IMG/VR virus record: IMGVR_UViG_3300044695_001474
Span: 1-41,475 of that record
From: a virus
Direction: 5' to 3' (one strand)
DNA length: 41,475 nt
Shown: positions 7,901-15,192 of the stretch, in pieces
Position numbering within the stretch: the stretch's first letter is position 1
Layout of the letters: the number at the start of each line of letters is the position of its first letter
The notes under the pieces: model-generated
What the model was told of the DNA's origin: nothing
Database searches by the model: none
What the model saw: the letters and a program-made list of their open reading frames with translations, nothing else
Made by a program: the position numbers and the translations under genes

Positions 7901-8429
7901 TAGATGCAGAAGCAGCAGCCGATGCTGTCTGTGTATCAATGTAAGCTTTAGTAGCTGCGTCAGAAGAAGATGTTGGTGTGGCAAGACCAGTAATTTTGAA
8001 TCCACCAGCAGCTAGGTCTGAACCAAGTGTTGCTGTGGTTAATGTCTTACCAGTAAGAGTTTGAGCACCGCCAGTTCCTACAATATCTCCAGTTACTCCG
8101 TGTGCATTGGTTGCTGCTTCATGAGTACGGAAGTCAGAGAAGTCCAATGCGGAAACACCGTGTTCTACAACTGCGCCAACTGAGTGTGCTTTGGAGCTTG
8201 TGCCGTCAACGCCACGAGTTACCGTATATGCAGTACCAACGAGGGCGGTTACCGTTACGATTTCTTCGTTAGCGGTATCCTTTTCAAGAATAAGTGTGAA
8301 TGGATACTGCGATGGTAAACCAGAAGCAGCAGCCAGCGACAAGCTTGTGCTTGCCGTGCTAGCGTCAATAGCCTGTGACAGTGTTGTCTTAGCAGCGGTT
8401 GAGCTATAATAACGTGCGATTGTTGGCAT
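4968..8429 (-). CDS. Tail fibre with Ala/Ser/Thr coiled-coil shaft and two binding modules
   Basis: A 1153-residue fibre. The N-terminal 165 residues are a probable tail-attachment region (HAATNAHGVTGDIVGTGGAQ-like collar). About residues 165-405 are degenerate ATSASSA/TSATSAAASA repeats that should form a trimeric coiled-coil shaft. Then come two tandem beta modules, each opening with GKN(I/A)..NGA.D and closing with a LQLEEGG.ATEFSR-type sequence. The C-terminus reads NRPGSVVYINSAASVAFSSEL. The modules match those in the 379-residue fibre. This is probably the main receptor-binding fibre. Start ATG 8429 has GAGG seven bases upstream. Confidence 0.85.
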   Translation of the reverse strand: MPTIARYYSSTAAKTTLSQAIDASTASTSLSLAAASGLPSQYPFTLILEKDTANEEIVTVTALVGTAYTVTRGVDGTSSKAHSVGAVVEHGVSALDFSDFRTHEAATNAHGVTGDIVGTGGAQTLTGKTLTTATLGSDLAAGGFKITGLATPTSSSDAATKAYIDTQTASAAASASSAAVSASSAATSASSALTSQGSAAVSASSAATSATAAATSAASASTSATAAATSAASALTSQTAAATSAASALTSQTAAATSATSAAASATAAATSATSAAASATAAATSATSAAASATTASNSAATAATSAGQAATSATSAAASATAAATSATSAAASATTASNSAATATTSASQAATSASSAATSASSAATSASSALTSQTSAATSASSAATSASSAATSAAAAATSYDDFDDRYLGAKATPPSLDNDGNALITGALYWNTSTNKMFVWSGSAWTEISSSADIIAYRYTVSGGATSVSGVDGNGLTLSYLVGKEQVYINGVLQVRGDDYVATTGSSITGISAMTAGDVVVVLAFSAFNVANTININTLNAKGDVLTATASSTPARLAVGSNDQVLVADSATASGLAWKSYGSRNAAGKNIILNGAFDFWTKGITLSPTGGAYNTIADRWGTGRAAAAGGYTITRQTTNDTTNLPFIQYCMRIARNNGDTVTGGIQTVHNIESANAIPFAGKTVTLSAYVRVGSSYSGSTVLMALNHGTGTDQNLNVGYTGNGTTSALTITPTTSWVRYSVSGTVPSTATELAVWFYQNAAGTASNANDFIEFTGVQLEIGSTATEFTRSGGTIQGEVADSIGIDVTGETYSTSAISNSAGYFVSGKNALINGACDIWQRGTSFPSGVGLGQSVVYSADRWHWYRGNNDSGATLTRQSAGLTGFQYCMRIQRNSGNTSTQTLGLRYTVETADSLRFAGKKVTLSFWARKGANYSVSGNAFRVFVATGTGTDQVVHSFTNFTAIVNQSIVLTDNWVRYSFTGTASSNITQIGLEMFADVTGTAGANDYMEITGLQLEEGGVATEFSRTTPTIQTELAACQRYYWSIKGTVNNYVVPAIYTISTTQWEGVVQYPVEMRIAPTLVSTTGTNYYQALYVPTTPFNSISIYAPTVTNALLYRDGLSGLTANRPGSVVYINSAASVAFSSEL
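7200..7935 (-). repeat. Coding repeat array for the Ala/Ser/Thr fibre shaft
   Basis: Many degenerate copies of an 18-45 base unit encode A-A-T-S-A-(S/T)-S-A. The array is in frame throughout and shows codon divergence rather than exact copies. It produces long open frames on the opposite strand that are not genes. Unit number is likely to vary between strains by recombination. Confidence 0.85.
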
Positions 8430-8432
8430 GTA

Positions 8433-9332
8433 TTACCTCGTATACTGTATTGTGTTTAGGAAGTTGGCTTGTTGCTTAGCAATTTCTTCTGCTAAACGAA
8501 CGGTGTAAAGCTGGAACAAATACTTTGCAGCATTGGTAGAAGCACCAGCTTGGACTGGTTGGTCGAGAGCATCTGCAGATACTGCAGTTGCTGTAACCTT
8601 TCCAGGGTCTACTGTTGTAAGTAGGCGATACATAGCACCAAAGCGAACGACATCTTCGCAAGATGCTGGAAGACCACTAGCAGTTAACTCTTGGCTATCT
8701 GTAATGACCGTTGGGAACTTTGTATATTGAACATTGACTGTACGACCAGGCATTGGTGATTCTTTTAGAATCAAAGCTTGCTTGATAGATGAAGTGTCAG
8801 TGTCATAATAATTCTTATCGACTCGATAGTTTTTAATAATTTGCCATACGCCTGTTGAGTCTGGGACATCCCATGAGATACCAGTTATATCTTCTAGCGC
8901 ATCTGGTAGTAAGTATGAATAATCAGCACCATTGAAAGTAAATGTATGGTATGTAATAACTGGAAAGTTCATTGCTTTAATGGTTTCGTTAATCGCTCGC
9001 TTAACTTGATTGCGAGGAAAGATTGGGTTGTTTCTTACAACCGAACCAACCACATGGCTTGTTGCCGTAGTGCCACGCCAGCCACGACCAATAACATTGC
9101 CAGTAGTTCCAAGAACCTGGATAGAACCGCTGGTTGGGATAATTTTCTTTAAGTAGATTAGTTCATCATCTATCTCAACGATGCCCTTGCTTAGCGCAGT
9201 AGCATCATCAACCAACATGGTTGCGTCGCCAGCGGTTGTAGCGCTGGTAATAACCGTAACGGATTCTTGGTTCTTGACATAAGAATTAACTTCGCCAAGG
9301 GTCTGTTCGGTCAGCTGGTTTAGTGTTGCCAT
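8433..9332 (-). CDS. Head-tail connector / tail adaptor-like protein
   Basis: A 299-residue protein of mixed alpha/beta character. The first 100 residues contain a beta insertion with VDDATALSKGIVEIDDELIY and GRGWRGTTATSHVVGS, an Ig-like or barrel motif recurring in phage adaptor and fibre proteins. The C-terminal half is helical (CEDVVRFGAMYRLL, RLAEEIAKQQANFL). Its place between head-completion genes and the fibre, and a length like short-tailed-phage adaptors (tail tubular A), support a connector role. ATG 9332 overlaps the stop of the previous gene by one base. Confidence 0.55.
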   Translation of the reverse strand: MATLNQLTEQTLGEVNSYVKNQESVTVITSATTAGDATMLVDDATALSKGIVEIDDELIYLKKIIPTSGSIQVLGTTGNVIGRGWRGTTATSHVVGSVVRNNPIFPRNQVKRAINETIKAMNFPVITYHTFTFNGADYSYLLPDALEDITGISWDVPDSTGVWQIIKNYRVDKNYYDTDTSSIKQALILKESPMPGRTVNVQYTKFPTVITDSQELTASGLPASCEDVVRFGAMYRLLTTVDPGKVTATAVSADALDQPVQAGASTNAAKYLFQLYTVRLAEEIAKQQANFLNTIQYTR

Positions 9333-9583
9333 TATGCTTGCGCTGCCCTTCCAATAAGGTCAGATGCTCTGACCGCTTTTTGAATGTCTTTCATTTTTGT
9401 TGAAGCAGGTTGAATTCCTTGCTTGCGAGCGTCACGATATGCGCTCAATTCTTTATCTGTATTTTTAATATCGGCTGATACATGCTCATTGCTAATACTT
9501 AAATTAGCTGCACGAAGACAATCCCCCCAAGACTCATGGTCTTGAGTTGTACATCCACTTCTACACTTCGACAATGTATTCAC
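9332..9583 (-). CDS. Small conserved-looking phage structural-region protein
   Basis: An 83-residue protein with an N-terminal Cys-bearing segment (MNTLSKCRSGCTTQDHESWGDCLRAAN). Helices and basic residues follow (KMKDIQKAVRASDLIGRAAQA). The three cysteines could bind a metal. It resembles short proteins often found among aquatic phage head genes, but I cannot assign a function. The start is GTG 9583, inside the end of the preceding gene (23-base overlap). Confidence 0.65.
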   Translation of the reverse strand: MNTLSKCRSGCTTQDHESWGDCLRAANLSISNEHVSADIKNTDKELSAYRDARKQGIQPASTKMKDIQKAVRASDLIGRAAQA

Positions 9584-9815
9584 CGTATCCTGCAGCAGTT
9601 AACTCTGCTGCCTCTGCATCAGTAATTGGGTTGTCATATCCACCACGAAGCACCTTGTCATAATCAGCCAAGCTGCTATCTTGTGGTGAAACTATGGTTG
9701 ACCAAGTTCCATTCTTCTTAACAACTGTCTTGCCCCATGGATAAGAAACAAACCAAAGGTCATATTGAAGACCAAGCTTGATTGTCATGGTTGGTCCACG
9801 AAATATCTTTGCCAT
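9561..9815 (-). CDS. Small hypothetical head/tail-region protein
   Basis: An 84-residue protein starting MAKIFRGPTMTIKLGLQYDLWF, with a beta-rich N-terminus and an acidic helical C-terminus (PITDAEAAELTAAGYGEYIVEV). ATG 9815 shares a base with the stop of the upstream gene (TAATG). An alternative GTG six bases upstream exists but is less convincing. Its neighbours suggest a virion or assembly role. No family is recognised. Confidence 0.65.
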   Translation of the reverse strand: MAKIFRGPTMTIKLGLQYDLWFVSYPWGKTVVKKNGTWSTIVSPQDSSLADYDKVLRGGYDNPITDAEAAELTAAGYGEYIVEV

Positions 9816-10090
9816 TACCACTTCACCTTGTCTGCCCAGTATGCTGCGGACATAACACCCTTGGCTATGTTCTTAGAGTGACGAGCCTTGAATGATTGGC
9901 GACGTTGGCGGTAAGACCTTGTTTCTCCAGCCTTCTTAGGAGAGCCTGATACACCTTGCTGACCAAACCTAATTGTCTTTACTTGTGAGCCAGACTTGGC
10001 TACGACAACATGGGATTTAGTGGGATGACTGGGTGTGCGCTTGGGTTTATTAAACCCTGCTACTCCCGCCCTCTTTAGCCTTGGGTCCAT
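9815..10090 (-). CDS. DUF6321-like basic protein
   Basis: A 91-residue very basic protein. The core (KSHVVVAKSGSQVKTIRFG, GVSGSPKKAGETRSYRQRRQ, then SFKARHSKNIAKGVMSAAYWADKVKW) closely matches a pattern I recall from DUF6321 proteins of aquatic phages and bacteria. The function is unknown. The Arg/Lys content suggests nucleic-acid contact, possibly as a minor head component. Start ATG 10090 lies inside the end of the upstream small gene. Confidence 0.75.
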   Translation of the reverse strand: MDPRLKRAGVAGFNKPKRTPSHPTKSHVVVAKSGSQVKTIRFGQQGVSGSPKKAGETRSYRQRRQSFKARHSKNIAKGVMSAAYWADKVKW

Positions 10091-10220
10091 TCTTCTTATA
10101 CTCCCCGACTTTTCCTAGTATCGATTGAATACGTCCGTCTTTACGAAGACGAACAACCATTCCATCTTTAATCTGTATTGGGTTAAAACTATGTTTCGAC
10201 TTGTACTTACCAGACGACAT
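10050..10220 (-). CDS. Small basic hypothetical protein
   Basis: A 56-residue protein: MSSGKYKSKHSFNPIQIKDG, then MVVRLRKDGRIQSIL and a basic, glycine/lysine-rich tail. The middle part alternates like an SH3-type beta fold. ATG 10220 shares its first base with the TAA of the gene before it (TAATG), and its end overlaps the next gene by 41 bases. No family is known to me. Confidence 0.6.
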   Translation of the reverse strand: MSSGKYKSKHSFNPIQIKDGMVVRLRKDGRIQSILGKVGEYKKNGPKAKEGGSSRV

Positions 10221-10342
10221 TACTTTTTCTTTAGCTTAGGCTTCTTTACTGCCATCTTCTTGCCAGTCTTTTTGGCTTCAGCTTTAGCCATAGCCATTCC
10301 TTTAGCAGTATATGCAAATTCTTTCTTTCCTACTTTTGGCAT
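10220..10342 (-). CDS. Short lysine-rich peptide
   Basis: A 40-residue protein (MPKVGKKEFAYTAKGMAMAK, then AEAKKTGKKMAVKKPKLKKK). Peptides of this MPKVGKK.F.YT.KG.A.AKA.AKKTGKK form are frequent in phage head-gene clusters. Very basic, it may bind DNA or an acidic partner. It is coupled at both ends by TAATG one-base overlaps. Confidence 0.7.
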   Translation of the reverse strand: MPKVGKKEFAYTAKGMAMAKAEAKKTGKKMAVKKPKLKKK

Positions 10343-10542
10343 TATTCTTCATCCTTGTCTGTAAATTCTGGTGACTCTAATTCCCAATCGGGCAGATGAC
10401 GAACCATTAATTCCCACGCTTCGCCTTCTGTAAAACCTGCTTGTGCAAAAGAGTTATACAATTCATGTGCTTGATGTGCATACTCTTGGAGTGGCGTAAA
10501 GAAATCTAACGGTAGTTCTTCAGCCTTTTTCTTTTTAGCCAT
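10342..10542 (-). CDS. Small acidic hypothetical protein following the capsid gene
   Basis: A 66-residue protein starting MAKKKKAEELPLDFFTPLQE with an amphipathic helical centre and an acidic tail (WELESPEFTDKDEE). AAGGAG lies six bases before ATG 10542. The gene follows the capsid gene and its hairpin. It has the size and layout of a short head-completion or accessory protein, but no homologue is recognised. Confidence 0.65.
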   Translation of the reverse strand: MAKKKKAEELPLDFFTPLQEYAHQAHELYNSFAQAGFTEGEAWELMVRHLPDWELESPEFTDKDEE

Positions 10543-10559
10543 TGTTCTCCTTGCGTGAA

Positions 10560-10581
10560 GAGGGGTGGTTGCCCACCCCTC
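10560..10581 (-). terminator. Stem-loop after the major capsid gene
   Basis: GAGGGGTGG and CCACCCCTC form a perfect 9-bp stem with a 4-base loop, 13 bases after the capsid stop codon. No U-tract follows on the minus strand (TTCACG). It is therefore more likely an attenuator or an mRNA-stabilising hairpin that raises capsid output than a full terminator. Confidence 0.6.
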
Positions 10582-10593
10582 CCACGTTGTAAA

Positions 10594-11568
10594 CTAGGAA
10601 GCGATGCTTGACTTAGTCTGGATGACGTAACGTGCTTCCTTACGGAAGATGTTCCATCCAAGAAGTCCCTTCCAACCCGCTGGGCGGAAGCGCATCAACT
10701 TATCTGTCACAGGACCGATAACTGTCTTTGGCTCGTAAGAAACAGCCTCAAGAAGAGCCTGCTTTCCGAGAAGAACAGTTGCGTATACCTTTGAAGTGCC
10801 TGAGCCAGAGATTGACTCGCAGCGTGGAGATTCGATATAACGAACCTGGTCGTAGATACCGATTTCACCATTCCAAAGGTTGGCAACGCCAGCCTCTGTG
10901 TAGGTGTGAGGCAACTGCCATACAGCAGAGCCAGATGATTGAGCTTCTGAACGAAGGTCATAAGATACATCTGGGTGAATTAGTGCTGTGTAGAGTCCGC
11001 CTTCACGTGGCTGTACGTTTGCGCCACGAAGCTTGGCAACACCCTTACGTGCAAGAGCAGCGGTTAGGTATGCAGCTGTGGTGCTTGAAGATACGTTTTC
11101 ACCGTTGATGGTTGATTCATCAGCAGAAGCTGTACCTGTGTAACGCATTGTTGCAAGAGATGTCAGCTTGTTCCAGACCAAAGAGTCTAGAGAGTCGCGC
11201 ATGTTGAATGACAACATGTCTGCAACAGCTGGGTCAATTGCTGAAAGTGACTCAAGAGCCAAGCGCTCAGTTGTGATTACAGCATTGCCGTATTCATCTA
11301 CTGTAACATTCACCTTGTTGGTGTTGTTAAGTGTTACTGCGTCTGGGTCTTGTGTCTGAGTTAGTGCAGTAGTTGCACGTGATAGGTCCTGATAGACCTG
11401 GAAGACGACGGTGTTACCTGGGTTTGTTACATCGACTGGGCGCTTGTCCGCAAACTTACGGAACATTGGCTCAGAGCGAAGGTTAAACTCAATGTACTTG
11501 TCATACGCCGTCTGAATCAAGTTCGACATCGTTGATGTCGTTGTTGACGTTGCTGGTGTAGTAGGCAT
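10594..11568 (-). CDS. Major capsid protein
   Basis: A 324-residue protein with features typical of HK97-fold coat proteins. The N-terminal helical segment (LIQTAYDKYIEFNLRSEPMFRKFADK) is followed by KRPVDVTNPGNTVVFQVY. The central part reads LDSLVWNKLTSL...TRKGVAKLRG, with ALIHPDVSYDLRSEA as a loop/strand pair. The C-terminal strands include GKQALLEAVSYEPKTVIG. Its length, the acidic scaffold-like gene just upstream and its place after portal support the call. AAGGA lies six bases before ATG 11568, and a stable hairpin follows the stop. Confidence 0.85.
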   Translation of the reverse strand: MPTTPATSTTTSTMSNLIQTAYDKYIEFNLRSEPMFRKFADKRPVDVTNPGNTVVFQVYQDLSRATTALTQTQDPDAVTLNNTNKVNVTVDEYGNAVITTERLALESLSAIDPAVADMLSFNMRDSLDSLVWNKLTSLATMRYTGTASADESTINGENVSSSTTAAYLTAALARKGVAKLRGANVQPREGGLYTALIHPDVSYDLRSEAQSSGSAVWQLPHTYTEAGVANLWNGEIGIYDQVRYIESPRCESISGSGTSKVYATVLLGKQALLEAVSYEPKTVIGPVTDKLMRFRPAGWKGLLGWNIFRKEARYVIQTKSSIAS

Positions 11569-11602
11569 GATTTCCTTCTAATTGGGGTTGATTGTGGACG
11601 TA

Positions 11603-12052
11603 TCAGCCTTTGAGTAGATTGCTTAATTCCTCTGGCGAACCTACGTTCGCAATCCGAGAAGCTAAGTCCTGACCCACGTATGGGTCAATATCTCCATTGT
11701 CAAAGTCTGACATTCGCTCATATGATTGAGCGTCAGGGGACTCAGTCCCCTCTTCAACGGCTTCGATACCGAATGCATCGCCGTATTCATTTAACCATTG
11801 TGCGACAGCATCCTCGTCCGCTTCAACTTCATCTGGGATGAATTTTGCGATTCGTGGATTGAGTCCGAAACTTTCTAGGATTTCACCAACGGATGCTTCG
11901 TGACTTTGTGTAGTGAACTCTGCAAGGATTTCATCACGTTCTTTGACTTGCTTAGAAAGTGCGTCAATCTGTTTGCGAAGTTTCTTTACAAGGTCAGTTC
12001 CACTGCCATTGTCTTCATCTTCGTAGTCGTACTCTAGGTATTCTTCTGCCAT
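11603..12052 (-). CDS. Putative capsid scaffolding protein
   Basis: A 149-residue, strongly acidic protein (MAEEYLEYDYEDEDNGSGTD...). It has a coiled-coil stretch at about residues 22-50 (LVKKLRKQIDALSKQVKERDEIL) and a helical C-terminus. Acidic coiled-coil proteins directly before the capsid gene are usually scaffolds that template the procapsid and leave before DNA packaging. No protease signature is seen. GGGAG lies seven bases before ATG 12052. Confidence 0.75.
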   Translation of the reverse strand: MAEEYLEYDYEDEDNGSGTDLVKKLRKQIDALSKQVKERDEILAEFTTQSHEASVGEILESFGLNPRIAKFIPDEVEADEDAVAQWLNEYGDAFGIEAVEEGTESPDAQSYERMSDFDNGDIDPYVGQDLASRIANVGSPEELSNLLKG

Positions 12053-12193
12053 TGTTTTCTCCCTTTATTAGTAGTTAAACCCTCATCGGGTTCTGCACCA
12101 CACGTACTCCTCACCAGGGGTAGTGATTCGTAGACGTGATGACTTCCAGACTTATACACATCACCAGGGCTGGACGGTCTGGGACGGAATCTA

Positions 12194-13825
12194 TTAAACG
12201 TCAGGTGTTCTTAGACGAGAACCCAACGATGTCTTTTCAATAGCGCCTCGCTGTTGGAACTTGGCGCGTTCTTTAGATGCAAGCTTCTTGGTCTTGATAC
12301 CAACTTCAGTACCACCAGCAAGACCGAGCGCCTCACGTGCTAAGTCTTCTGTGCCAGCGGTTTCGCCATACAGTGACATCAAGCGTCGGTAATCATCTTG
12401 TTCGCGGGATGCACCTTGGAAGGCACGTTCGGCAGCATCTGCCTTACCTGCCTTGGTAATCTCTTCAGCAAAGCCTCTAGAAATACCTGTATCAAATCCT
12501 GCACGAGCAGCAGCTCCACCAACTTCAGCAGAGGTATACATTAACTTAGCTTTCTCTGTTGAATACTGGTAACGAGAGTTGATAGCATCAAATGCCTTCT
12601 CGTTATCTAGAAGATAGGCGACCAAGTCGCCAGATGATAAGTCATAGTAATCTTTAAGTGCTTTAACAATTTGCTGGTCTGCCTTTTGTAGCGCATTCTG
12701 TGCAATGTTAACACGTGCGGTGAATTCACCAACGCTAATTGAGTTAGCAATAAGGTTACCTAAATCTTCTGGTTGGTCGTAGAACATTTCTGGTAATCCT
12801 GCTTCTTGCATGATTTCTCTATAGCCATCTTCAGCAGCAATGTATTCTGCTGGGGCTAGAAGTCTATCACCAGGACGACCCTTACCATCTGCTATACGTT
12901 TACGGATGGCTTCATTAGCAGCAAACCGTGTCTTGTATGCATCGCTTGTATAAATAGTATTTAATACTTGCTCATCGGTTGGCATAATGTTTTCTTCATA
13001 GACTTTATCTATGGTATCCATCAAAGACTTAATAAACGCATCACCAAGTCCTGTGTTCTCAAACATCTTCATGACTGAGTCACGAGCACCAAAGTCCTTG
13101 TAAGATTCAATTAACTTACCAAGAGAACCATCTGACATCTGCTCATATACTTCGACAACGCCACCAGTTTTACGGACTGTGCGTGTGCCAGTAACTTTTG
13201 GCTTTGCAGCATCGGCTGCAGCAGCAGCTTGCATTGCAGCAATCTGGTCTGTTAGCGCCTTAATTTGGTCAAGGACTGCTGCATTAGCAGCAGCATCAGG
13301 ACCAGCACCACCAGCACCTGGTATAACGCCAGGAGGGGTAACTGGTGGAATAACTGGAGGGATAACAGGGGGAATGACAGGGGGAATGACTGGCGGATTA
13401 TCATCTGGCGGTGGCGTAGGCTCTGGGGTTGGTTCAGGCGTAGGCTCTGGTGTAGGGGTTGGCTCTGGGGTTGGCGTAGGTGTGGGGGTTGGAGTTGGAG
13501 TAGGTGTTGTAACTGGCTTATTTTCAACACCGACTTTAACTGTAGTCCCAGACCAAATCATATTACCACCCTCATACTTAGGGTTGGTCTTAAACTTAGG
13601 GTTTAAGTCATAAAGTTCTTCTAATGATAAATCATTAGCAGCAGCAATAGCTGAAAGAGTGTCACCAGGCTTAACAGTTACTTTAACTGGAACTTGCTCT
13701 GTTGTTGCTGCAACATTGGCTGCATTAGCTGCAGCATTAGAAAAGCGGGCTCGCTCAGCAGCATCCTGTTGTGCAGCAGTTTGTACAGAAACTACCGAAT
13801 CACGAAAATCGTCATATGCTCCCAT
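12194..13825 (-). CDS. LysM-domain virion protein with Pro/Thr-rich linker
   Basis: A 543-residue protein. A LysM domain sits near the N-terminus (about 46-98: VKPGDTLSAIAAANDLSLEEL...MIWSGTTVKV). A (P-T)n/(P-E)n linker (about 103-145), a PPVIPPVIPP tract and a mainly helical C-terminal 330 residues follow. LysM binds N-acetylglucosamine in peptidoglycan. The gene lies with other large non-catalytic proteins between portal and scaffold. An internal or ejected virion protein that docks on the wall is therefore more likely than a lysin: no hydrolase domain is visible. Confidence 0.7.
   Translation of the reverse strand: MGAYDDFRDSVVSVQTAAQQDAAERARFSNAAANAANVAATTEQVPVKVTVKPGDTLSAIAAANDLSLEELYDLNPKFKTNPKYEGGNMIWSGTTVKVGVENKPVTTPTPTPTPTPTPTPEPTPTPEPTPEPTPEPTPPPDDNPPVIPPVIPPVIPPVIPPVTPPGVIPGAGGAGPDAAANAAVLDQIKALTDQIAAMQAAAAADAAKPKVTGTRTVRKTGGVVEVYEQMSDGSLGKLIESYKDFGARDSVMKMFENTGLGDAFIKSLMDTIDKVYEENIMPTDEQVLNTIYTSDAYKTRFAANEAIRKRIADGKGRPGDRLLAPAEYIAAEDGYREIMQEAGLPEMFYDQPEDLGNLIANSISVGEFTARVNIAQNALQKADQQIVKALKDYYDLSSGDLVAYLLDNEKAFDAINSRYQYSTEKAKLMYTSAEVGGAAARAGFDTGISRGFAEEITKAGKADAAERAFQGASREQDDYRRLMSLYGETAGTEDLAREALGLAGGTEVGIKTKKLASKERAKFQQRGAIEKTSLGSRLRTPDV
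13300..13510 (-). repeat. Coding Pro-Thr/Pro-Glu and PPVI tandem repeats
   Basis: Short in-frame repeats encode alternating PT, PE and PPVI units of the linker in the LysM protein. They explain the long apparent open frames on the opposite strand here. Copy number is likely to be unstable. Confidence 0.8.
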
Positions 13826-13827
13826 GT

Positions 13828-15192
13828 TTACCCCAAGAATCCAAAGTCTTTAAGAATGCGTGAAGCAATAGAAGTCTTCTCCTCTTTTGCTGTTTGGGTT
13901 GTATCCCACTTAGCGCTGCGTCGTCCAAGTTTCTTTGTGTCATACAAGTTCATTGTGGTGAAGTTGCCCTTTTCATCTTGCATGTTTATAGCTCTTTGTA
14001 CATAATCATCATTAAGGTCAACTTGGTCAATATCCATTTCCCAAGTATCTGCAAGGGCTTTAAGCCATGGGTCTGCAGCTTCACGAAGAGTTTGACCTTG
14101 GTCAATAAATCTAGCCAAGCCAGGAGCAAATGATTTTGCTCTAGCCTGTAGGTCATTATCGACATCTTCTGGGTTAAGGGTTCCAGCAACTAGACCCTTC
14201 ATGCTTGCCTCAAACCACTTATCAAAGCTTGCATTAGATGTTGTTTGTTGGAAACCGTAATCACGAGCCATGCTGTATAACTTACTAGCCATGGTTTCTA
14301 GCTTTCCAGCTAGACCAGTGTAGACAACACGACCATCAATAGAGTTTGTCTTAACAAACTTGATTGAGTCAGCCATCAGTTTGTTTAGATAGTCTTGGTC
14401 AAATCTAACAACCTTGCCATCTTTGATGATGGCTTGCTTCATCATGTTGTTGGCATATTCAATAGCCTGGTTTGCTGAGATGGTAAGTCCCATTGCAGCA
14501 TATTGCTTAACAATGTTACTTGCATTCTTTTGTAAGTCTGCAGCAAACTGACCTGGATTAGTTGCTCTTGCATAATCATATGAACGCTGAGTATCTGTCT
14601 GGTCACGATACCAAGATGTGCCTTTAACGATAGCTTCCATCAAGGCTGGGTCAGTAATCATTGGACCTACGTCATTACCATTGGCATCTTTGCCAAGGAT
14701 TCTGTTAAGTGCAGCCAATAGACTTGGGTCATTGTTGATAACAGCAGCAGTAATTCCAAACTGTGCTTGAAGTTGTGCCATAGACAACTTATCAGTTGCC
14801 ATTGCTACGGTTGTTGAAGAACCAGCAGATGCGTTTGTATTACCGCTAAACCAGTTAGGGTCATTGTTAACGCCAGTCATTGGCACTACGGTTGCACCGC
14901 CAGTATATGGAAGGTTAACTGTGCTTCCGCCACCAGTGTATGGAAGGTTAACTGTTGATGGCTTGTTTCTTGTAGTGCCAGCTGTGCCTTTAGCTTTGCC
15001 TGTCGCAGTAGCTGGTGCTTTACTAGGAATTGTTAACTTAGTACCAGAAAAAATTGTATTGCCACCATTGTACTTAGGGTTTGTTGTAAGTACAGGGTTG
15101 GCTTTCTTGATTGCAGCAACCGTGGTTCCATTTGCTTTAGCAATAGAGCTAAGTGTTTGACCAGACCTAACTGTTACTTTTTTGTCAGCCAC
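13828..15192 (-). CDS. LysM-domain virion protein, second copy
   Basis: A 454-residue protein. The N-terminal LysM (about 2-53: VRSGQTLSSIAKANGTTVAAI, later TIFSGTKLTIPSK) has the same YNGGN/YEGGN-(T/M)I(F/W)SGT ending as its neighbour. A low-complexity linker with a repeated VNLPYTGG unit follows, then a helical body with AQLQAQFGITAAVINNDPSL and SYDYARATNPGQFAADLQ. GTG 15192 shares a base with the previous stop. It shares architecture with the 543-residue gene, which suggests old duplication. It is probably part of an ejected complex. Confidence 0.7.
   Translation of the reverse strand: MADKKVTVRSGQTLSSIAKANGTTVAAIKKANPVLTTNPKYNGGNTIFSGTKLTIPSKAPATATGKAKGTAGTTRNKPSTVNLPYTGGGSTVNLPYTGGATVVPMTGVNNDPNWFSGNTNASAGSSTTVAMATDKLSMAQLQAQFGITAAVINNDPSLLAALNRILGKDANGNDVGPMITDPALMEAIVKGTSWYRDQTDTQRSYDYARATNPGQFAADLQKNASNIVKQYAAMGLTISANQAIEYANNMMKQAIIKDGKVVRFDQDYLNKLMADSIKFVKTNSIDGRVVYTGLAGKLETMASKLYSMARDYGFQQTTSNASFDKWFEASMKGLVAGTLNPEDVDNDLQARAKSFAPGLARFIDQGQTLREAADPWLKALADTWEMDIDQVDLNDDYVQRAINMQDEKGNFTTMNLYDTKKLGRRSAKWDTTQTAKEEKTSIASRILKDFGFLG

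Noticed and set aside
7261-7944. Long plus-strand Ala/Val/Asp-rich open frames opposite the fibre
   Set aside because: They mirror the Ala/Ser/Thr repeat codons of the minus-strand fibre shaft; composition is artificial and no ribosome site is present.
12053-12193. Short non-coding gap between scaffold and LysM genes as a possible tRNA or small RNA
   Set aside because: No cloverleaf can be drawn. Only a weak AACCC/GGGTT hairpin is present, and no gene longer than about 16 codons.
7200-13510. CRISPR-like repetition in the fibre and LysM linker regions
   Set aside because: Repeats are in-frame, degenerate and directly adjacent, with no uniform spacers; they are protein repeats.
13179-13613. 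Plus-strand open frames with Gly/Val/Ser repeats
   Set aside because: These are antisense to the Pro-Thr linker repeats of the LysM protein.
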